DNA of 21,484 nt from Candidatus Sigynarchaeota archaeon (GCA_030587525.1 JAUQYW010000123.1:1-21484), one strand, 5' to 3'. Counted from the stretch's first letter, positions 8,251 to 15,961 are shown. Notes: generated by a model not told the origin, from the sequence alone. Numbers and translations: made by a program.

Positions 8251-8408
8251 CTTCATTATTTCCTGACCATTTTCACTGGTCTCGCTGCACCAGTAACAAG
8301 ATTTCCTTTCACCCCGATTTCGATTCGCGATTCCGAGAAAAAACGGGAGCTCTATTGAACAACCCGTCGAAACAAGCAGCATATTTATGAGCCTTTCGAG
8401 AATATCTT

Positions 8409-8430
8409 GATCTAAGAATGATCTAAGAAT
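8409..8430 (+). repeat. Perfect 11-bp tandem repeat before the URO-D-like gene
   Basis: GATCTAAGAAT occurs twice back to back, ending 20 nt before the ATG at 8451. It overlaps the region where the TATA box (AATATATTC, about 8429-8437) should lie. It could be a regulator site next to the core promoter, or chance slippage. Confidence 0.5.
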
Positions 8431-8450
8431 ATATTCGAGGACACGTTTCG

Positions 8451-9620
8451 ATGGACGCGCAAACGAGAATCTTGAAGACCCTTGACCACGAGGAACCAGA
8501 CAAGGTGCCGTATTTTGAAATCGCCATAACCAACAAAGAGATAACGACGCATTACGGTTTCACGCCTGGTAGTCTTGGAAAAGCTCTCGCGGTCGCGCGA
8601 TTCCTACCTTTTCGAAAAAAAATTGTGGATGGTGCTGTCGAGAAGCGGGAGATCGTCGTAAAAGGTATGCGCGGTCTCGTGAAATTCTACAAGGACGCGG
8701 GTATCGACATGATTCCGTCAGTGACCGCACTGTTTCCGCGGAAGCTGACCAAAGGTGGATTCATCGACGAATTTGGAAGGAACATGCACTTCGAATACTA
8801 CAAGGATGGAACGGAAATCCTCGGCTACCTGGGTGGACATTTCAAGAGCTTTGAGGATTATGAAGCATGGGACCAGCCAGATCCGAACTGGATTGCCCGG
8901 CTCAGCGGGTTCCTTGCCGGAAGGGATGTGCAAAAAGAGCTTAAGGATGAAGTTTTCGTGATCCCCTCGACGACGGGTATGATGGAAGTTTCATGGGAAA
9001 GCTTTGGGTTCGAGACGTTTGCCCGCATACTAACGAGAAGCAAGCAAGCAAAGAAGGTGTTTGATGACCGGGGAAAATTCATGGTAGAGAGCGTGAAGAT
9101 TCTTGCTGAAAACGATGCAAAGCTGATACTCGTGTATGATGATTATGGCTTCAAAAATGGCTTGTTCATGAGCCCCAAGCAGTACAAGGAACATGTTTTT
9201 CCTTGGTTGAAACGTGGCTGCGCTGCGGCCCACGAGCGCGGTGCAAAAATCTTGCTGCACTCCGATGGGGATCTTTCGGCCATCCTGGATGATATCGTGA
9301 ATGATTGCCACGTCGATGCCTTGAACCCCATCGAACCGACGACGGCGAATCCAGACTATTCCATTTTCGACATCAAGAAGCGTTTTGGTGATAAGCTCTC
9401 CCTTGTCGGCAACGTGTCTCCGGTAATGCTCGCCACGGGCACGATCAGCGAGATCGAGGCCTATACGAAACGATTGATGCTAGAAATTGCGCCTGGTGGA
9501 GGTTATATCCTTGCTAGTGGTCACACGATTAACCCGGTCGTCACGGTCGATAGATGGCAGGCCATGCTTGCCATCCGAGAGAAACTTGGTCATTATCCAA
9601 TACAAGGAAGTATCACTTGA
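8451..9620 (+). CDS. Uroporphyrinogen decarboxylase-superfamily protein (not HemE)
   Basis: A 389-residue cytoplasmic protein with the URO-D TIM-barrel pattern: an N-terminal RILKTLDHEEPDKVPYFE, VVKGMRGLVKFYKDAGIDMIPS, VIPSTTGMMEVSWESFGFE, LILVYDDYGFKNGLFMSP, ILLHSDGDLSAILDDI, DALNPIEPT and GGYILASGHTI. In the corrinoid methyltransferases of this superfamily (MtaA type) a His-x-Cys pair and a later Cys bind zinc. Here these positions read H270-S-D272 and H358, a set typical of a subfamily of unknown chemistry that is often found near carbohydrate genes. True HemE is unlikely, because the substrate-binding pattern differs and no other haem gene is nearby. It is followed after about 30 nt by the phosphorylase-like gene, so the two probably form an operon. 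I infer action on a sugar or methylated metabolite; no substrate can be named. Confidence 0.85.
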   Translation: MDAQTRILKTLDHEEPDKVPYFEIAITNKEITTHYGFTPGSLGKALAVARFLPFRKKIVDGAVEKREIVVKGMRGLVKFYKDAGIDMIPSVTALFPRKLTKGGFIDEFGRNMHFEYYKDGTEILGYLGGHFKSFEDYEAWDQPDPNWIARLSGFLAGRDVQKELKDEVFVIPSTTGMMEVSWESFGFETFARILTRSKQAKKVFDDRGKFMVESVKILAENDAKLILVYDDYGFKNGLFMSPKQYKEHVFPWLKRGCAAAHERGAKILLHSDGDLSAILDDIVNDCHVDALNPIEPTTANPDYSIFDIKKRFGDKLSLVGNVSPVMLATGTISEIEAYTKRLMLEIAPGGGYILASGHTINPVVTVDRWQAMLAIREKLGHYPIQGSIT

Positions 9621-9650
9621 ACTAACGAGAAACGCGTAGTGGAACGAAAC

Positions 9651-12407
9651 ATGGAAAACAAGAACGATAAGGCATATGGCTCGGGTTATTTCGGGGAGTG
9701 GATCGAGGACGAGAACGGGCTTCCTGCATACAAGTACACGTGCAATCAAATCAAGGATCCAAAAGCTGTAACACCCACCAACGAATTCTGGCGGAAATCC
9801 ACGGATCAATCCCACCAGGTTGGCAATGACCGGCTCGTAGCGGTGGCATCCAATTATGGTTACGTTCAAGTCCGCCAGGACGAGGGTAGCCCGAAGTTTC
9901 TCAACGATTATTGTCCAGAGGAATACCAGTTTGGTGGAGGGCTCGGTTATCTCGTGGAAGGTAACCGGCTGCTGTTGACCACGTATTATACGGGCAACCA
10001 GCCAGCTTTCGACCGTGTGTTCGGCATCGGATACTACAGGAAAAAAGTTTCGGAAAATGGGATCACTGCTGATCAAGTGATCTTCGCGCCGTTCGGGGAC
10101 GATCCACTCGTGATCTCGCAAGTAAACGTCTCGAACATGCGAAGCGAGCCCGTGAAACTCCGCTGGATCGAATACTGGGGATGCAAGCAGTATCAATTTT
10201 CATATAGGGCATTCATGCAATCATTCACTGCAAAGAAAGACCCGCCATACTTGCGCCGGCAATTCGCAAAAAAATTCGTGCAAGAATTCAACGTCGTGGG
10301 TGCCGGGGAAGGGATCGCGTGCACGAGCAAATTCACGGGCTTTTCTGCTGGGGAAAAACTGAACTGGAGCATTCTCAACCTGCTTTACGCGACGGTTGCC
10401 AAGCGGATCACGGGAGGCGCAGTGAAGTCGCCCGTGAAGGAGGCAAAGCTGGAGGATCTTGAGCCACCAAAGTCATTCCTCGTTTCGCTCGATGGACCGG
10501 TCACAGGAATGGCGATTGACGCGCGCGAGTTCTTTGGCAGTGGTGGTACGCAAATGCCAACCGGCGCCTCCAACCCGCTAAGTGCCACGCTCGCGCCGAA
10601 GGTATCGCCCGAGCACCGCGGGTTGATCGTTGAACGCACTATCACGCTGGCACCAGGCGAGTCAAAAGCATTGCACTTCGCATTCGGATACCTTGCGGGG
10701 AACACGCAGCTTGATGCTTTGCTTGACAAGTACAAGAACGGCGTGGAAAGTAGATTCAAAACATCGTGCCAGCAATGGAAGGCTGAAGGAATGAGCCTCG
10801 ATGTGCCGGGCGAGCCGTGGATCGCGAGGGAGGTAAAATGGCATGATTATTACTTGCGCGGGAATTTAACCTACGATTCGTTTTTTGGCGAGCACATCCT
10901 CTCGCAAGGCCACGTTTACCAGTATCTCATCGGTTTCCAGGGCGCGGCTCGCGATCCGCTCCAGCATGTGTTGCCGTTCATCTACAGCGACCCCGGAATC
11001 GTGAAAGAAATTCTCCGATACACCTTGAAATCGGTTGACCGCGGTGGGAAGGTCCCGTATGGGTTGGTTGGTTCTGGAATGATAATGCCAGCCCCGTTCG
11101 TGCCGAGCGACCTGGAGCTGTGGGTCTTGTGGGTGGCGAGCGAGTATATCCTTGCGACGAAAGATCGAGAATTTTTAAATGAAAGCATAAAAACCTACCC
11201 CGTGTATGGCCCCAAGACAACATCCAGAAGCGTTAAAGACACGCTCCTCGCTTGTCACGATCATTTGATGCAAAAAACAGGCACCGGCGAGCACGGTTTG
11301 CTCAAGATATCGAACGGGGATTGGAATGACATGGTCATCCACGGGTATGTTCCCAGTAAACAGGTTCCGCATGTTGAGAAAATCGGCGAGAGCGTGCTCA
11401 ACACGGCAATGGCGACCCACGTATTGGACTTGTTTGCGAGGATGCTAGCATTCTCAGGAGATGGAAATCATCCCGAACAAATAAAATCGGAGGCAGATGG
11501 CTTCCGTGCCGCTGTCAAGCAGCAATGGAACGGGCGCTGGTTCAAAAGGGCATGGCTCGGGGAGGGGCTTGGCTGGGTCGGGGATGACGCGCTCTGGCTG
11601 GAACCGCAACCCTGGGCCATCATCGGCGGTTCCGCCGGCCCTGGCGATGTATCCAAGCTCCTGGTGAGCATCAACGCCGAATTGCGGGAACCATCACGCC
11701 TTGGAGCCCGGATCCTCAACAAGCCCGTGGCCAAGGCAGCGGAAGAACCCGGAACCGGTACCAACGCGGGCATCTGGTACTCTATCAATGGCACGCTCGT
11801 CTGGGCGCTTTCACGCGCCGCCGATGCACGCGACGCGTGGGATGAATGGAAGAAAAATAGCCTCGCAAACCATGCCGACGTGTATCCCGATATCTGGTAT
11901 GGTACCTGGAGTGCACCTGATTGCGTTAATTCGGAATTGTCCAAGCACCCGGGCATGACGGGATTCAAGGAGGCTACTGCAACCGAGGAAAAGAAAGCAG
12001 CCTCGGGATTGGGCGGGATCAAGCTAGGCTGGACGGATTTCCCCGTAATGAACATGCACCCGCATGCTTGGCCGCTCATCAACATCGCGCATCTTCTTGG
12101 GATTTCCTTCCTCGTGGATGGCGTGGAGTTTGCACCCGCAATCCCGATCCAGAACTACAAGTTCTCGTCAAAACTAGTCGGATTCTCAAGGTCTACCGAC
12201 GAACTTTCAGGATGGTACGCTCCCTCGCGAGAAGGAACGTGGAAGGTGCGCATCAAGCTCCCGCCGGGGGAAGCAGGAAGGTGCAAATCCATTGAAGTCG
12301 ATGGAAAAATCGCCCGGTTCGAGATCATCGATGAAAGCATTTGCTTCAGTGGGGTATACAAGGTGAATTACCCTCTTCGATGGTGTATCCAGTTCCAAGT
12401 TGGATGA
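9651..12407 (+). CDS. GH94-like glycoside phosphorylase
   Basis: A protein of about 918 residues resembling the cellobiose/chitobiose phosphorylase clan. An N-terminal beta-sandwich opens with GSGYFGEWIEDENG and NEFWRKSTDQSHQVGNDR, followed by a linker and an (alpha/alpha)6 barrel. The GDWNDMV motif contains the Asp that serves as general acid in GH94 enzymes (second Asp of DWND, D560 from this start). Other barrel blocks are LWVLWVASEYILATKDREFL, GIWYSINGTLVWAL, PDIWYGTWSAPD and MNMHPHAWPLINIAHLLG, with a C-terminal beta domain after it. Such enzymes cleave beta-linked glycosides with phosphate in the cytoplasm; the absence of a signal peptide agrees. I chose ATG 9651; GTG 9639 is in frame and four codons longer. 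No SD is seen at either, and the close spacing to the URO-D-like gene suggests co-transcription. The substrate cannot be predicted. Confidence 0.85.
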   Translation: MENKNDKAYGSGYFGEWIEDENGLPAYKYTCNQIKDPKAVTPTNEFWRKSTDQSHQVGNDRLVAVASNYGYVQVRQDEGSPKFLNDYCPEEYQFGGGLGYLVEGNRLLLTTYYTGNQPAFDRVFGIGYYRKKVSENGITADQVIFAPFGDDPLVISQVNVSNMRSEPVKLRWIEYWGCKQYQFSYRAFMQSFTAKKDPPYLRRQFAKKFVQEFNVVGAGEGIACTSKFTGFSAGEKLNWSILNLLYATVAKRITGGAVKSPVKEAKLEDLEPPKSFLVSLDGPVTGMAIDAREFFGSGGTQMPTGASNPLSATLAPKVSPEHRGLIVERTITLAPGESKALHFAFGYLAGNTQLDALLDKYKNGVESRFKTSCQQWKAEGMSLDVPGEPWIAREVKWHDYYLRGNLTYDSFFGEHILSQGHVYQYLIGFQGAARDPLQHVLPFIYSDPGIVKEILRYTLKSVDRGGKVPYGLVGSGMIMPAPFVPSDLELWVLWVASEYILATKDREFLNESIKTYPVYGPKTTSRSVKDTLLACHDHLMQKTGTGEHGLLKISNGDWNDMVIHGYVPSKQVPHVEKIGESVLNTAMATHVLDLFARMLAFSGDGNHPEQIKSEADGFRAAVKQQWNGRWFKRAWLGEGLGWVGDDALWLEPQPWAIIGGSAGPGDVSKLLVSINAELREPSRLGARILNKPVAKAAEEPGTGTNAGIWYSINGTLVWALSRAADARDAWDEWKKNSLANHADVYPDIWYGTWSAPDCVNSELSKHPGMTGFKEATATEEKKAASGLGGIKLGWTDFPVMNMHPHAWPLINIAHLLGISFLVDGVEFAPAIPIQNYKFSSKLVGFSRSTDELSGWYAPSREGTWKVRIKLPPGEAGRCKSIEVDGKIARFEIIDESICFSGVYKVNYPLRWCIQFQVG

Positions 12408-12414
12408 TAATTTC

Positions 12415-12420
12415 GGAGGT
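12415..12420 (+). promoter_or_regulatory. Strong Shine-Dalgarno site in front of a 14-codon ORF
   Basis: GGAGGT lies 4 nt before an ATG and only a few bases after the stop codon of the phosphorylase gene. It is among the strongest SD matches in the window, yet it leads into a tiny reading frame. Confidence 0.5.
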
Positions 12421-12424
12421 ATAA

Positions 12425-12469
12425 ATGGTGCAATATCAAATCGAACGTGAATTTCTGATGAGTGCTTAA
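12425..12469 (+). other. 14-codon mini-ORF or truncated gene start
   Basis: ATG at 12425 opens a frame reading MVQYQIEREFLMSA before a TAA. The SD is excellent and the position (18 nt after the phosphorylase stop) is what a third operon gene would have. It may be the 5' remnant of a gene lost by deletion, or a small peptide. The convergent antitoxin gene begins (3' end) 12 nt further on. Confidence 0.35.
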
Positions 12470-12481
12470 AAACGTCGATCC

Positions 12482-12808
12482 TTACTTGTTCTGACGTGCC
12501 AAGACACGTTTCGTCCTTTCATGATCCGCCTGCAAGTCCTCTCGTGTTTCCTCTGGCGGGCTAATGTGCTCAGTTGCCACGTGATCCATCATTTCGTAGA
12601 TCGTGACCTTCGACGCTGTTGCTGCTTCTTGCAAACTCACGAGCCCTTTCCTGTAATACTCTGCCATGCGGCGCATCCGGTATGTCTTGAGCTGATCCAT
12701 GATGAATTTACGAATCAACGCAGCCCTGTCGAGATGTTCTTGCTCCGCAATTTCGTTCAACTCTTTCATTTCATCATCGCTCACGCGCGTGCTGATTATT
12801 TTGCTCAT
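12482..12808 (-). CDS. Ribbon-helix-helix/UPF0175-like antitoxin
   Basis: A protein of about 108 residues with an N-terminal ribbon-helix-helix DNA-binding region (KIISTRVSDDEMKELNEIAEQEHLDRAALIRKFIMDQL) and then the UPF0175-type second part (MAEYYRKGLVSLQEAATASKVTIYEMMDHVATEHI). UPF0175/VapB-like proteins act as antitoxins or regulators that repress their own promoter. No partner toxin such as a PIN-domain gene lies on either side, so it is an orphan. The start at 12808 is chosen over the ATG at 12829 because an SD (AGGAGGTC) ends 8 nt upstream of it and would otherwise lie inside the coding region. It is divergent from the legumain-like protease gene and might regulate it. Confidence 0.82.
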   Translation of the reverse strand: MSKIISTRVSDDEMKELNEIAEQEHLDRAALIRKFIMDQLKTYRMRRMAEYYRKGLVSLQEAATASKVTIYEMMDHVATEHISPPEETREDLQADHERTKRVLARQNK

Positions 12809-12816
12809 GAATTTAC

Positions 12817-12824
12817 GACCTCCT
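12817..12824 (-). promoter_or_regulatory. Shine-Dalgarno site deciding the antitoxin start
   Basis: Minus-strand AGGAGGTC ends 8 nt before the ATG at 12808, favouring that start over the in-frame ATG at 12829. Confidence 0.65.
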
Positions 12825-12903
12825 AGCATTCTCCATCTGATTGAGATTTTTTGTTTGAAGGAAAAAGAGTTTCGCGATTTTAGTTCTATGACAACGGGGA
12901 AAT

Positions 12904-12914
12904 AAAGATATATG
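12904..12914 (+). promoter_or_regulatory. TATA-like box of the legumain-like protease gene
   Basis: AAAGATATATG lies about 50 nt before the chosen GTG. Transcription would begin near 12935, leaving a leader of about 29 nt that contains the SD. Confidence 0.4.
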
Positions 12915-12951
12915 ACATCTCGAGTTTGCTTTTCGACAAGGGATAACTGTC

Positions 12952-12958
12952 AAGGTGA
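12952..12958 (+). promoter_or_regulatory. Shine-Dalgarno site of the protease gene
   Basis: AAGGTGA, the same SD as before uL22, ends 5 nt before GTG 12964 and 11 nt before GTG 12970. It overlaps the in-frame GTG at 12955, which makes that codon an unlikely start. Confidence 0.55.
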
Positions 12959-12963
12959 ATAGT

Positions 12964-14631
12964 GTGAATGTGCTTTCTAAAAAAATAACGATATCAATGC
13001 TTTTCATTGTGCTGGCGTTGCCGGGGTTGAGCATAGGAACAACCAGGGCAGCAACAAGCAGCATGGTGCAATCATCAATAATAACCTCCTCGTTATCAGA
13101 AACCCAGAGCGCAGCCATCATCGTTGCTGGCGATCGTTCCGATCACGAATTCCAAACCCAGATCATGTCTGGCGCGGACCAGGTGTACAACATACTGGTT
13201 AACAACCGGGGCTTCTTGCCGAGCCGCGTGTACTACTTGGGCTCTCTTATGGGTGGAGCACACCCGAATGTCGATGCCATCTCGACTTGGTCAAACATTC
13301 AATCCGCATTCACCACATGGTTGAGCGCGAACACCGATGCCAGCCATGGCATCGTCGTGTACCTCTTTGACCATGGTGGCACGGGCGGCATGGCAATCCC
13401 TGGCGGCACCCTTTATGCTTCGGATGTCAACGGGTGGTTGAACTCGGCGGTAACATCTCGCATCATCATTGTCTACGAGGCATGCGAATCCGGCTCATTC
13501 ATCGGGTACTTGAGCAAGTCAAACCGCATCATCGTCACATCAACCGACGCTGCGCATTCTGCATGGCCGTCTTCGAGTTGGGCTTATTTCTCGGAATCGT
13601 TTTGGGGATCCATTGCGACGGGTGAGACGATCGGCGATTCCTTTGTTGCGGGCTGGTATAACGTCGAAAAGAACGGCCATGTGAGCGATCAGATCCCATT
13701 GGTCGATGATAACCACGATTACGTCGGACACACGCCTCAAGTCGTGATGGTATGGATGCTCCCCGTGGCATTCCTTCCGAATGGTGGCGATGGAAATGAT
13801 GCGCTGAACACGCTCATCACGGGTTATGGTGGCACGCTGTACAAGCCAATCGTGTACCTTCATATTCCAATTTACGTGATCAGCAAGTATGCGGATAACG
13901 CCATCCCGATCTCGGTGCAAGTCTTGAATAACACGCGAATCAAGAACGTGCTTGTCCGTGCCGTTCCGCCTGGCTGGGTATCTACGCCCCCGCTCCCTCC
14001 AGATAACGAGACATCGGGTCAGCATCTCGGTCGTAATGCAGGTTTGTTTGAGTTGAACCTCACGGAGAACCAACCGGGGAGTGGTGTCTACACGGGTAAC
14101 CTCACCGGCGCCGCAGGACCGCTACCTCGGGGCGATTTTAATATCAGCATCTACGCAATCACCGATGCAGGTGTAAGTGACCAGGCATTTACCCGTGCAA
14201 CAATCAACGACAATGGAGTACCCCCCAGTGACGTCAATGCTCCAACGATCGCTATCACGGCTCCCCAAAATGGCATGAACATCTCGGGCAGCTTTAACAT
14301 CACGGCCATCGGCGATGACGACCAAGGCTTGAACCGGATAGAGCTCTTCGTCGATGGCGCGCTCGCCAAGAATGTCTCGATGCCGGCATACAAGCCCTAC
14401 CCGGTCGCATCCCATCTCTTGAACACAGCCTTGCTCGCAAACGGGAACCACACGATCCGGGCAAAAGCAATCGACAACGCCGGGCTGAGCTCGACAACGG
14501 ACGTGGTGATTAACGTGCAGAACACGTCGATTAGCGGGTTCCTCCCCGTCGTCATGATAGGCATTCTAATCGCCGGTATTGCATGGATCATCGGACGGCG
14601 CAGGGTTTCGACGACGGAATCGAACAGTTGA
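12964..14631 (+). CDS. Secreted, membrane-anchored legumain-like protease (peptidase C13, clan CD)
   Basis: A protein of about 555 residues. Residues 1-30 form a signal peptide (KK, a hydrophobic core, TRAA). The catalytic domain (about 45-260) shows both clan CD signatures: VVYLFDHGGTGG with catalytic His at about 137, and IIIVYEACESGSF with catalytic Cys at about 174. EACESGS is the exact block seen in legumains, which cleave after Asn/Asp. It differs from the corresponding block of the GPI-transamidase subunit GPI8. A beta-rich region follows (about 295-415), then an Ig-like domain opening APTIAITAPQNGMNISG (about 425-518), a C-terminal TM helix (about 526-544) and a basic RRR stop-transfer. 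Ten N-x-S/T sequons all lie outside the catalytic domain, in the stalk/Ig part. I infer a cell-surface, N-glycosylated endopeptidase or transpeptidase. GTG 12964 is chosen from the SD position. Confidence 0.88.
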   Translation: MNVLSKKITISMLFIVLALPGLSIGTTRAATSSMVQSSIITSSLSETQSAAIIVAGDRSDHEFQTQIMSGADQVYNILVNNRGFLPSRVYYLGSLMGGAHPNVDAISTWSNIQSAFTTWLSANTDASHGIVVYLFDHGGTGGMAIPGGTLYASDVNGWLNSAVTSRIIIVYEACESGSFIGYLSKSNRIIVTSTDAAHSAWPSSSWAYFSESFWGSIATGETIGDSFVAGWYNVEKNGHVSDQIPLVDDNHDYVGHTPQVVMVWMLPVAFLPNGGDGNDALNTLITGYGGTLYKPIVYLHIPIYVISKYADNAIPISVQVLNNTRIKNVLVRAVPPGWVSTPPLPPDNETSGQHLGRNAGLFELNLTENQPGSGVYTGNLTGAAGPLPRGDFNISIYAITDAGVSDQAFTRATINDNGVPPSDVNAPTIAITAPQNGMNISGSFNITAIGDDDQGLNRIELFVDGALAKNVSMPAYKPYPVASHLLNTALLANGNHTIRAKAIDNAGLSSTTDVVINVQNTSISGFLPVVMIGILIAGIAWIIGRRRVSTTESNS

Positions 14632-14632
14632 A

Positions 14633-14666
14633 ATCTTTTCTTTTTTTCTCGTAGTTATCACGAGAA
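14633..14666 (+). terminator. T-tract and small hairpin after the protease gene
   Basis: A T-rich run (14635-14650) follows the stop codon directly, then a 7-bp dyad (TTCTCGT ... ACGAGAA, 14646-14666). The T-tract is the probable terminator. The dyad lies between this gene and the convergent small gene and could serve either direction. Confidence 0.45.
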
Positions 14667-14677
14667 TTTCTATCCAT

Positions 14678-15022
14678 TCATTCCATCAACTGGCGGACGT
14701 CAAATTCCGCATCATCCCCTGAAAATTCAAACTTGATGCTATCATCTTGAAGGATGGTCTTGCTCGTATTCTCGTGATAATCGAAAATTTCGAAGAAATG
14801 GACGAAATAATAACGGATAAATTTGGAGAACCGCAACCCGAGCTCGTGCGTGCCTCGTAACGAGATAGCTGTCGTGTTCCACGAAAAATGAATTCGACGG
14901 AACCAGTTTTGCCCCGTCGAGCCAAGGATACTTTGTGTGATGTAGGTCATCAAGCCGGTTATGATCGTGACCTTATTCGTCAAGTATTTCTTCACGATCG
15001 AGCTCGTGACGTTTTTATTCAA
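14678..15022 (-). CDS. Small protein of unknown function, third gene of the E2-like/TIR run
   Basis: A frame of 114 codons from TTG at 15022. The protein is basic and aromatic in the middle (WFRRIHFSWNTTAISLRG, FIRYYFVHFFEIFDYH) and acidic at its end (KFEFSGDDAEFDVRQLME). The same frame stays open, with coding-like content (DDNKYAILSLKNGRAILKDF), back to a stop near 15106, but no ATG or GTG occurs there. The N-terminus is therefore uncertain: either translation starts at TTG, or the 5' end has decayed. I do not recognise a family. It follows the TIR gene by 118 nt on the same strand; that gap holds a 10-bp dyad and a 12-bp direct repeat, so it may have its own promoter. It could be an immunity, sensor or modifier component of the module, but nothing in the sequence proves it. 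Confidence 0.5.
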   Translation of the reverse strand: MNKNVTSSIVKKYLTNKVTIITGLMTYITQSILGSTGQNWFRRIHFSWNTTAISLRGTHELGLRFSKFIRYYFVHFFEIFDYHENTSKTILQDDSIKFEFSGDDAEFDVRQLME

Positions 15023-15067
15023 GAAATCCTTGAGGATTGCACGCCCGTTTTTTAACGAAAGGATCGC

Positions 15068-15091
15068 ATATTTATTGTCGTCAATAAATAT
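15068..15091. promoter_or_regulatory. Perfect AT-rich 10-bp inverted repeat upstream of the small gene
   Basis: ATATTTATTG and its exact complement CAATAAATAT flank a 4-bp loop (TCGT). The element is AT-rich enough to act as a TATA region and symmetric enough to be an operator. It lies about 46-70 nt before the TTG at 15022, between the TIR gene and the small gene. Confidence 0.45.
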
Positions 15092-15110
15092 CGCTAGAAT
15101 TAGAAGACAG

Positions 15111-15135
15111 CAATAATTTCATACAATAATTTCAT
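15111..15135. repeat. 12-bp direct repeat downstream of the TIR gene
   Basis: CAATAATTTCAT occurs twice with a one-base spacer, immediately after the TIR stop codon. On the minus strand each copy reads ATGAAATTATTG. It may be part of a control region for the next gene or the result of a small duplication. Confidence 0.5.
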
Positions 15136-15140
15136 GTCAT

Positions 15141-15935
15141 TCAAGATTCATTTTTATTGCCCGCTTTCGTTTTCACGTCACTCGAGATCGAGACAATCAA
15201 TTTCTCGAAGAATCTTTCATCGGGGGACTCTGGCACGAACATTGCTTGTATCCGGCCGATTGATAACTTGAGTTCCGGGTCAAGTTCAAATTTTGAAAGG
15301 TAAATGGGAAGAAATTGCATCTCGTGCTTTTTGAACCGTTCCTCACCGAGTGCAATCTCATCGAGCACGTTTTCGGATTTAATAGCTTCGGGAGAAAGGA
15401 ACACGATAAATGATTTGCATGTCATGATCCGTTCGGCTATGGACTTGCGCCATTTATCACTCGCGGGGATACCTTCATCATACCAGATACGGATGCCGGC
15501 ATCGTTCAACTTGTTGATGATCCGGTATACTTGATTCGAATTTAGATGGGCATAGCTGATAAATACGAACGGGTCTGGTCCCTTGTAAGCTTCGAATGGA
15601 GGGAGAAATTTTTTCTTGTCATCATCCACCTTGACCTCGGTTTGCCACGCGGCGAATTCTTGCTCCAGATTCGTGATAGCGGGATCAACAATGTCATCGG
15701 ATTTAATCGCACATTCATCCTCGATCCGCAATCCGAGATTTTTTGCCCAGGTCGGAATGCTCTCATTGAATCGATCTTGTTGCATTCTCAAGCTCTTGCG
15801 AATGACATCGAGGTTGATTCTTAATGAGGTGGAAAATAACGATGCGATTTTTTCTTGAATCTCTCCATCATCCTCGTATTTCTTCAACGATAGCAAGTTT
15901 TTTAGATTTCTCCAGTCATCAAGGTGTGCTTTCAC
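15141..15935 (-). CDS. TIR-domain protein with helical N-terminal domain
   Basis: A 264-residue soluble protein. Residues 1 to about 118 are helical and charged, with no recognised family. Residues 121-250 form a TIR domain of the bacterial/archaeal effector type: FVFISYAHLNSNQVYRII (strand A and first helix), GIRIWYDEGIPASDKWRKSI (BB loop), KSFIVFLSPEAIKSENVLDEIALGEE, FLPIYL and LSIGRIQAMFV. The helix after SPEA places a glutamate at E193, where NADase TIR domains carry the catalytic Glu. TIR effectors of anti-phage systems degrade NAD+ or make cyclic-ADP-ribose signals. The start is GTG at 15935, 26 nt after the stop of the E2-like gene and with no promoter between, so the two form an operon. 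The helical N-terminus may be the part that receives the signal. Confidence 0.87.
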   Translation of the reverse strand: MKAHLDDWRNLKNLLSLKKYEDDGEIQEKIASLFSTSLRINLDVIRKSLRMQQDRFNESIPTWAKNLGLRIEDECAIKSDDIVDPAITNLEQEFAAWQTEVKVDDDKKKFLPPFEAYKGPDPFVFISYAHLNSNQVYRIINKLNDAGIRIWYDEGIPASDKWRKSIAERIMTCKSFIVFLSPEAIKSENVLDEIALGEERFKKHEMQFLPIYLSKFELDPELKLSIGRIQAMFVPESPDERFFEKLIVSISSDVKTKAGNKNES

Positions 15936-15961
15936 ATGTTCCAGAAAGGATTCTCTATTTG

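Noticed and set aside
7681..8382. 233-codon open frame on the minus strand
   Set aside because: It overlaps the DUF4091 end of the membrane glycosidase, which has recognisable motifs. The antisense product is Arg/Val-rich without any family pattern.
8451..9620. HemE (true uroporphyrinogen decarboxylase)
   Set aside because: Sequence follows the HSDG subfamily of the superfamily, not HemE, and no haem genes are near.
9480..10196. 238-codon minus-strand frame spanning the URO-D-like and phosphorylase genes
   Set aside because: Both plus-strand genes are well supported by motifs. The antisense frame has no SD, promoter or recognisable domain.
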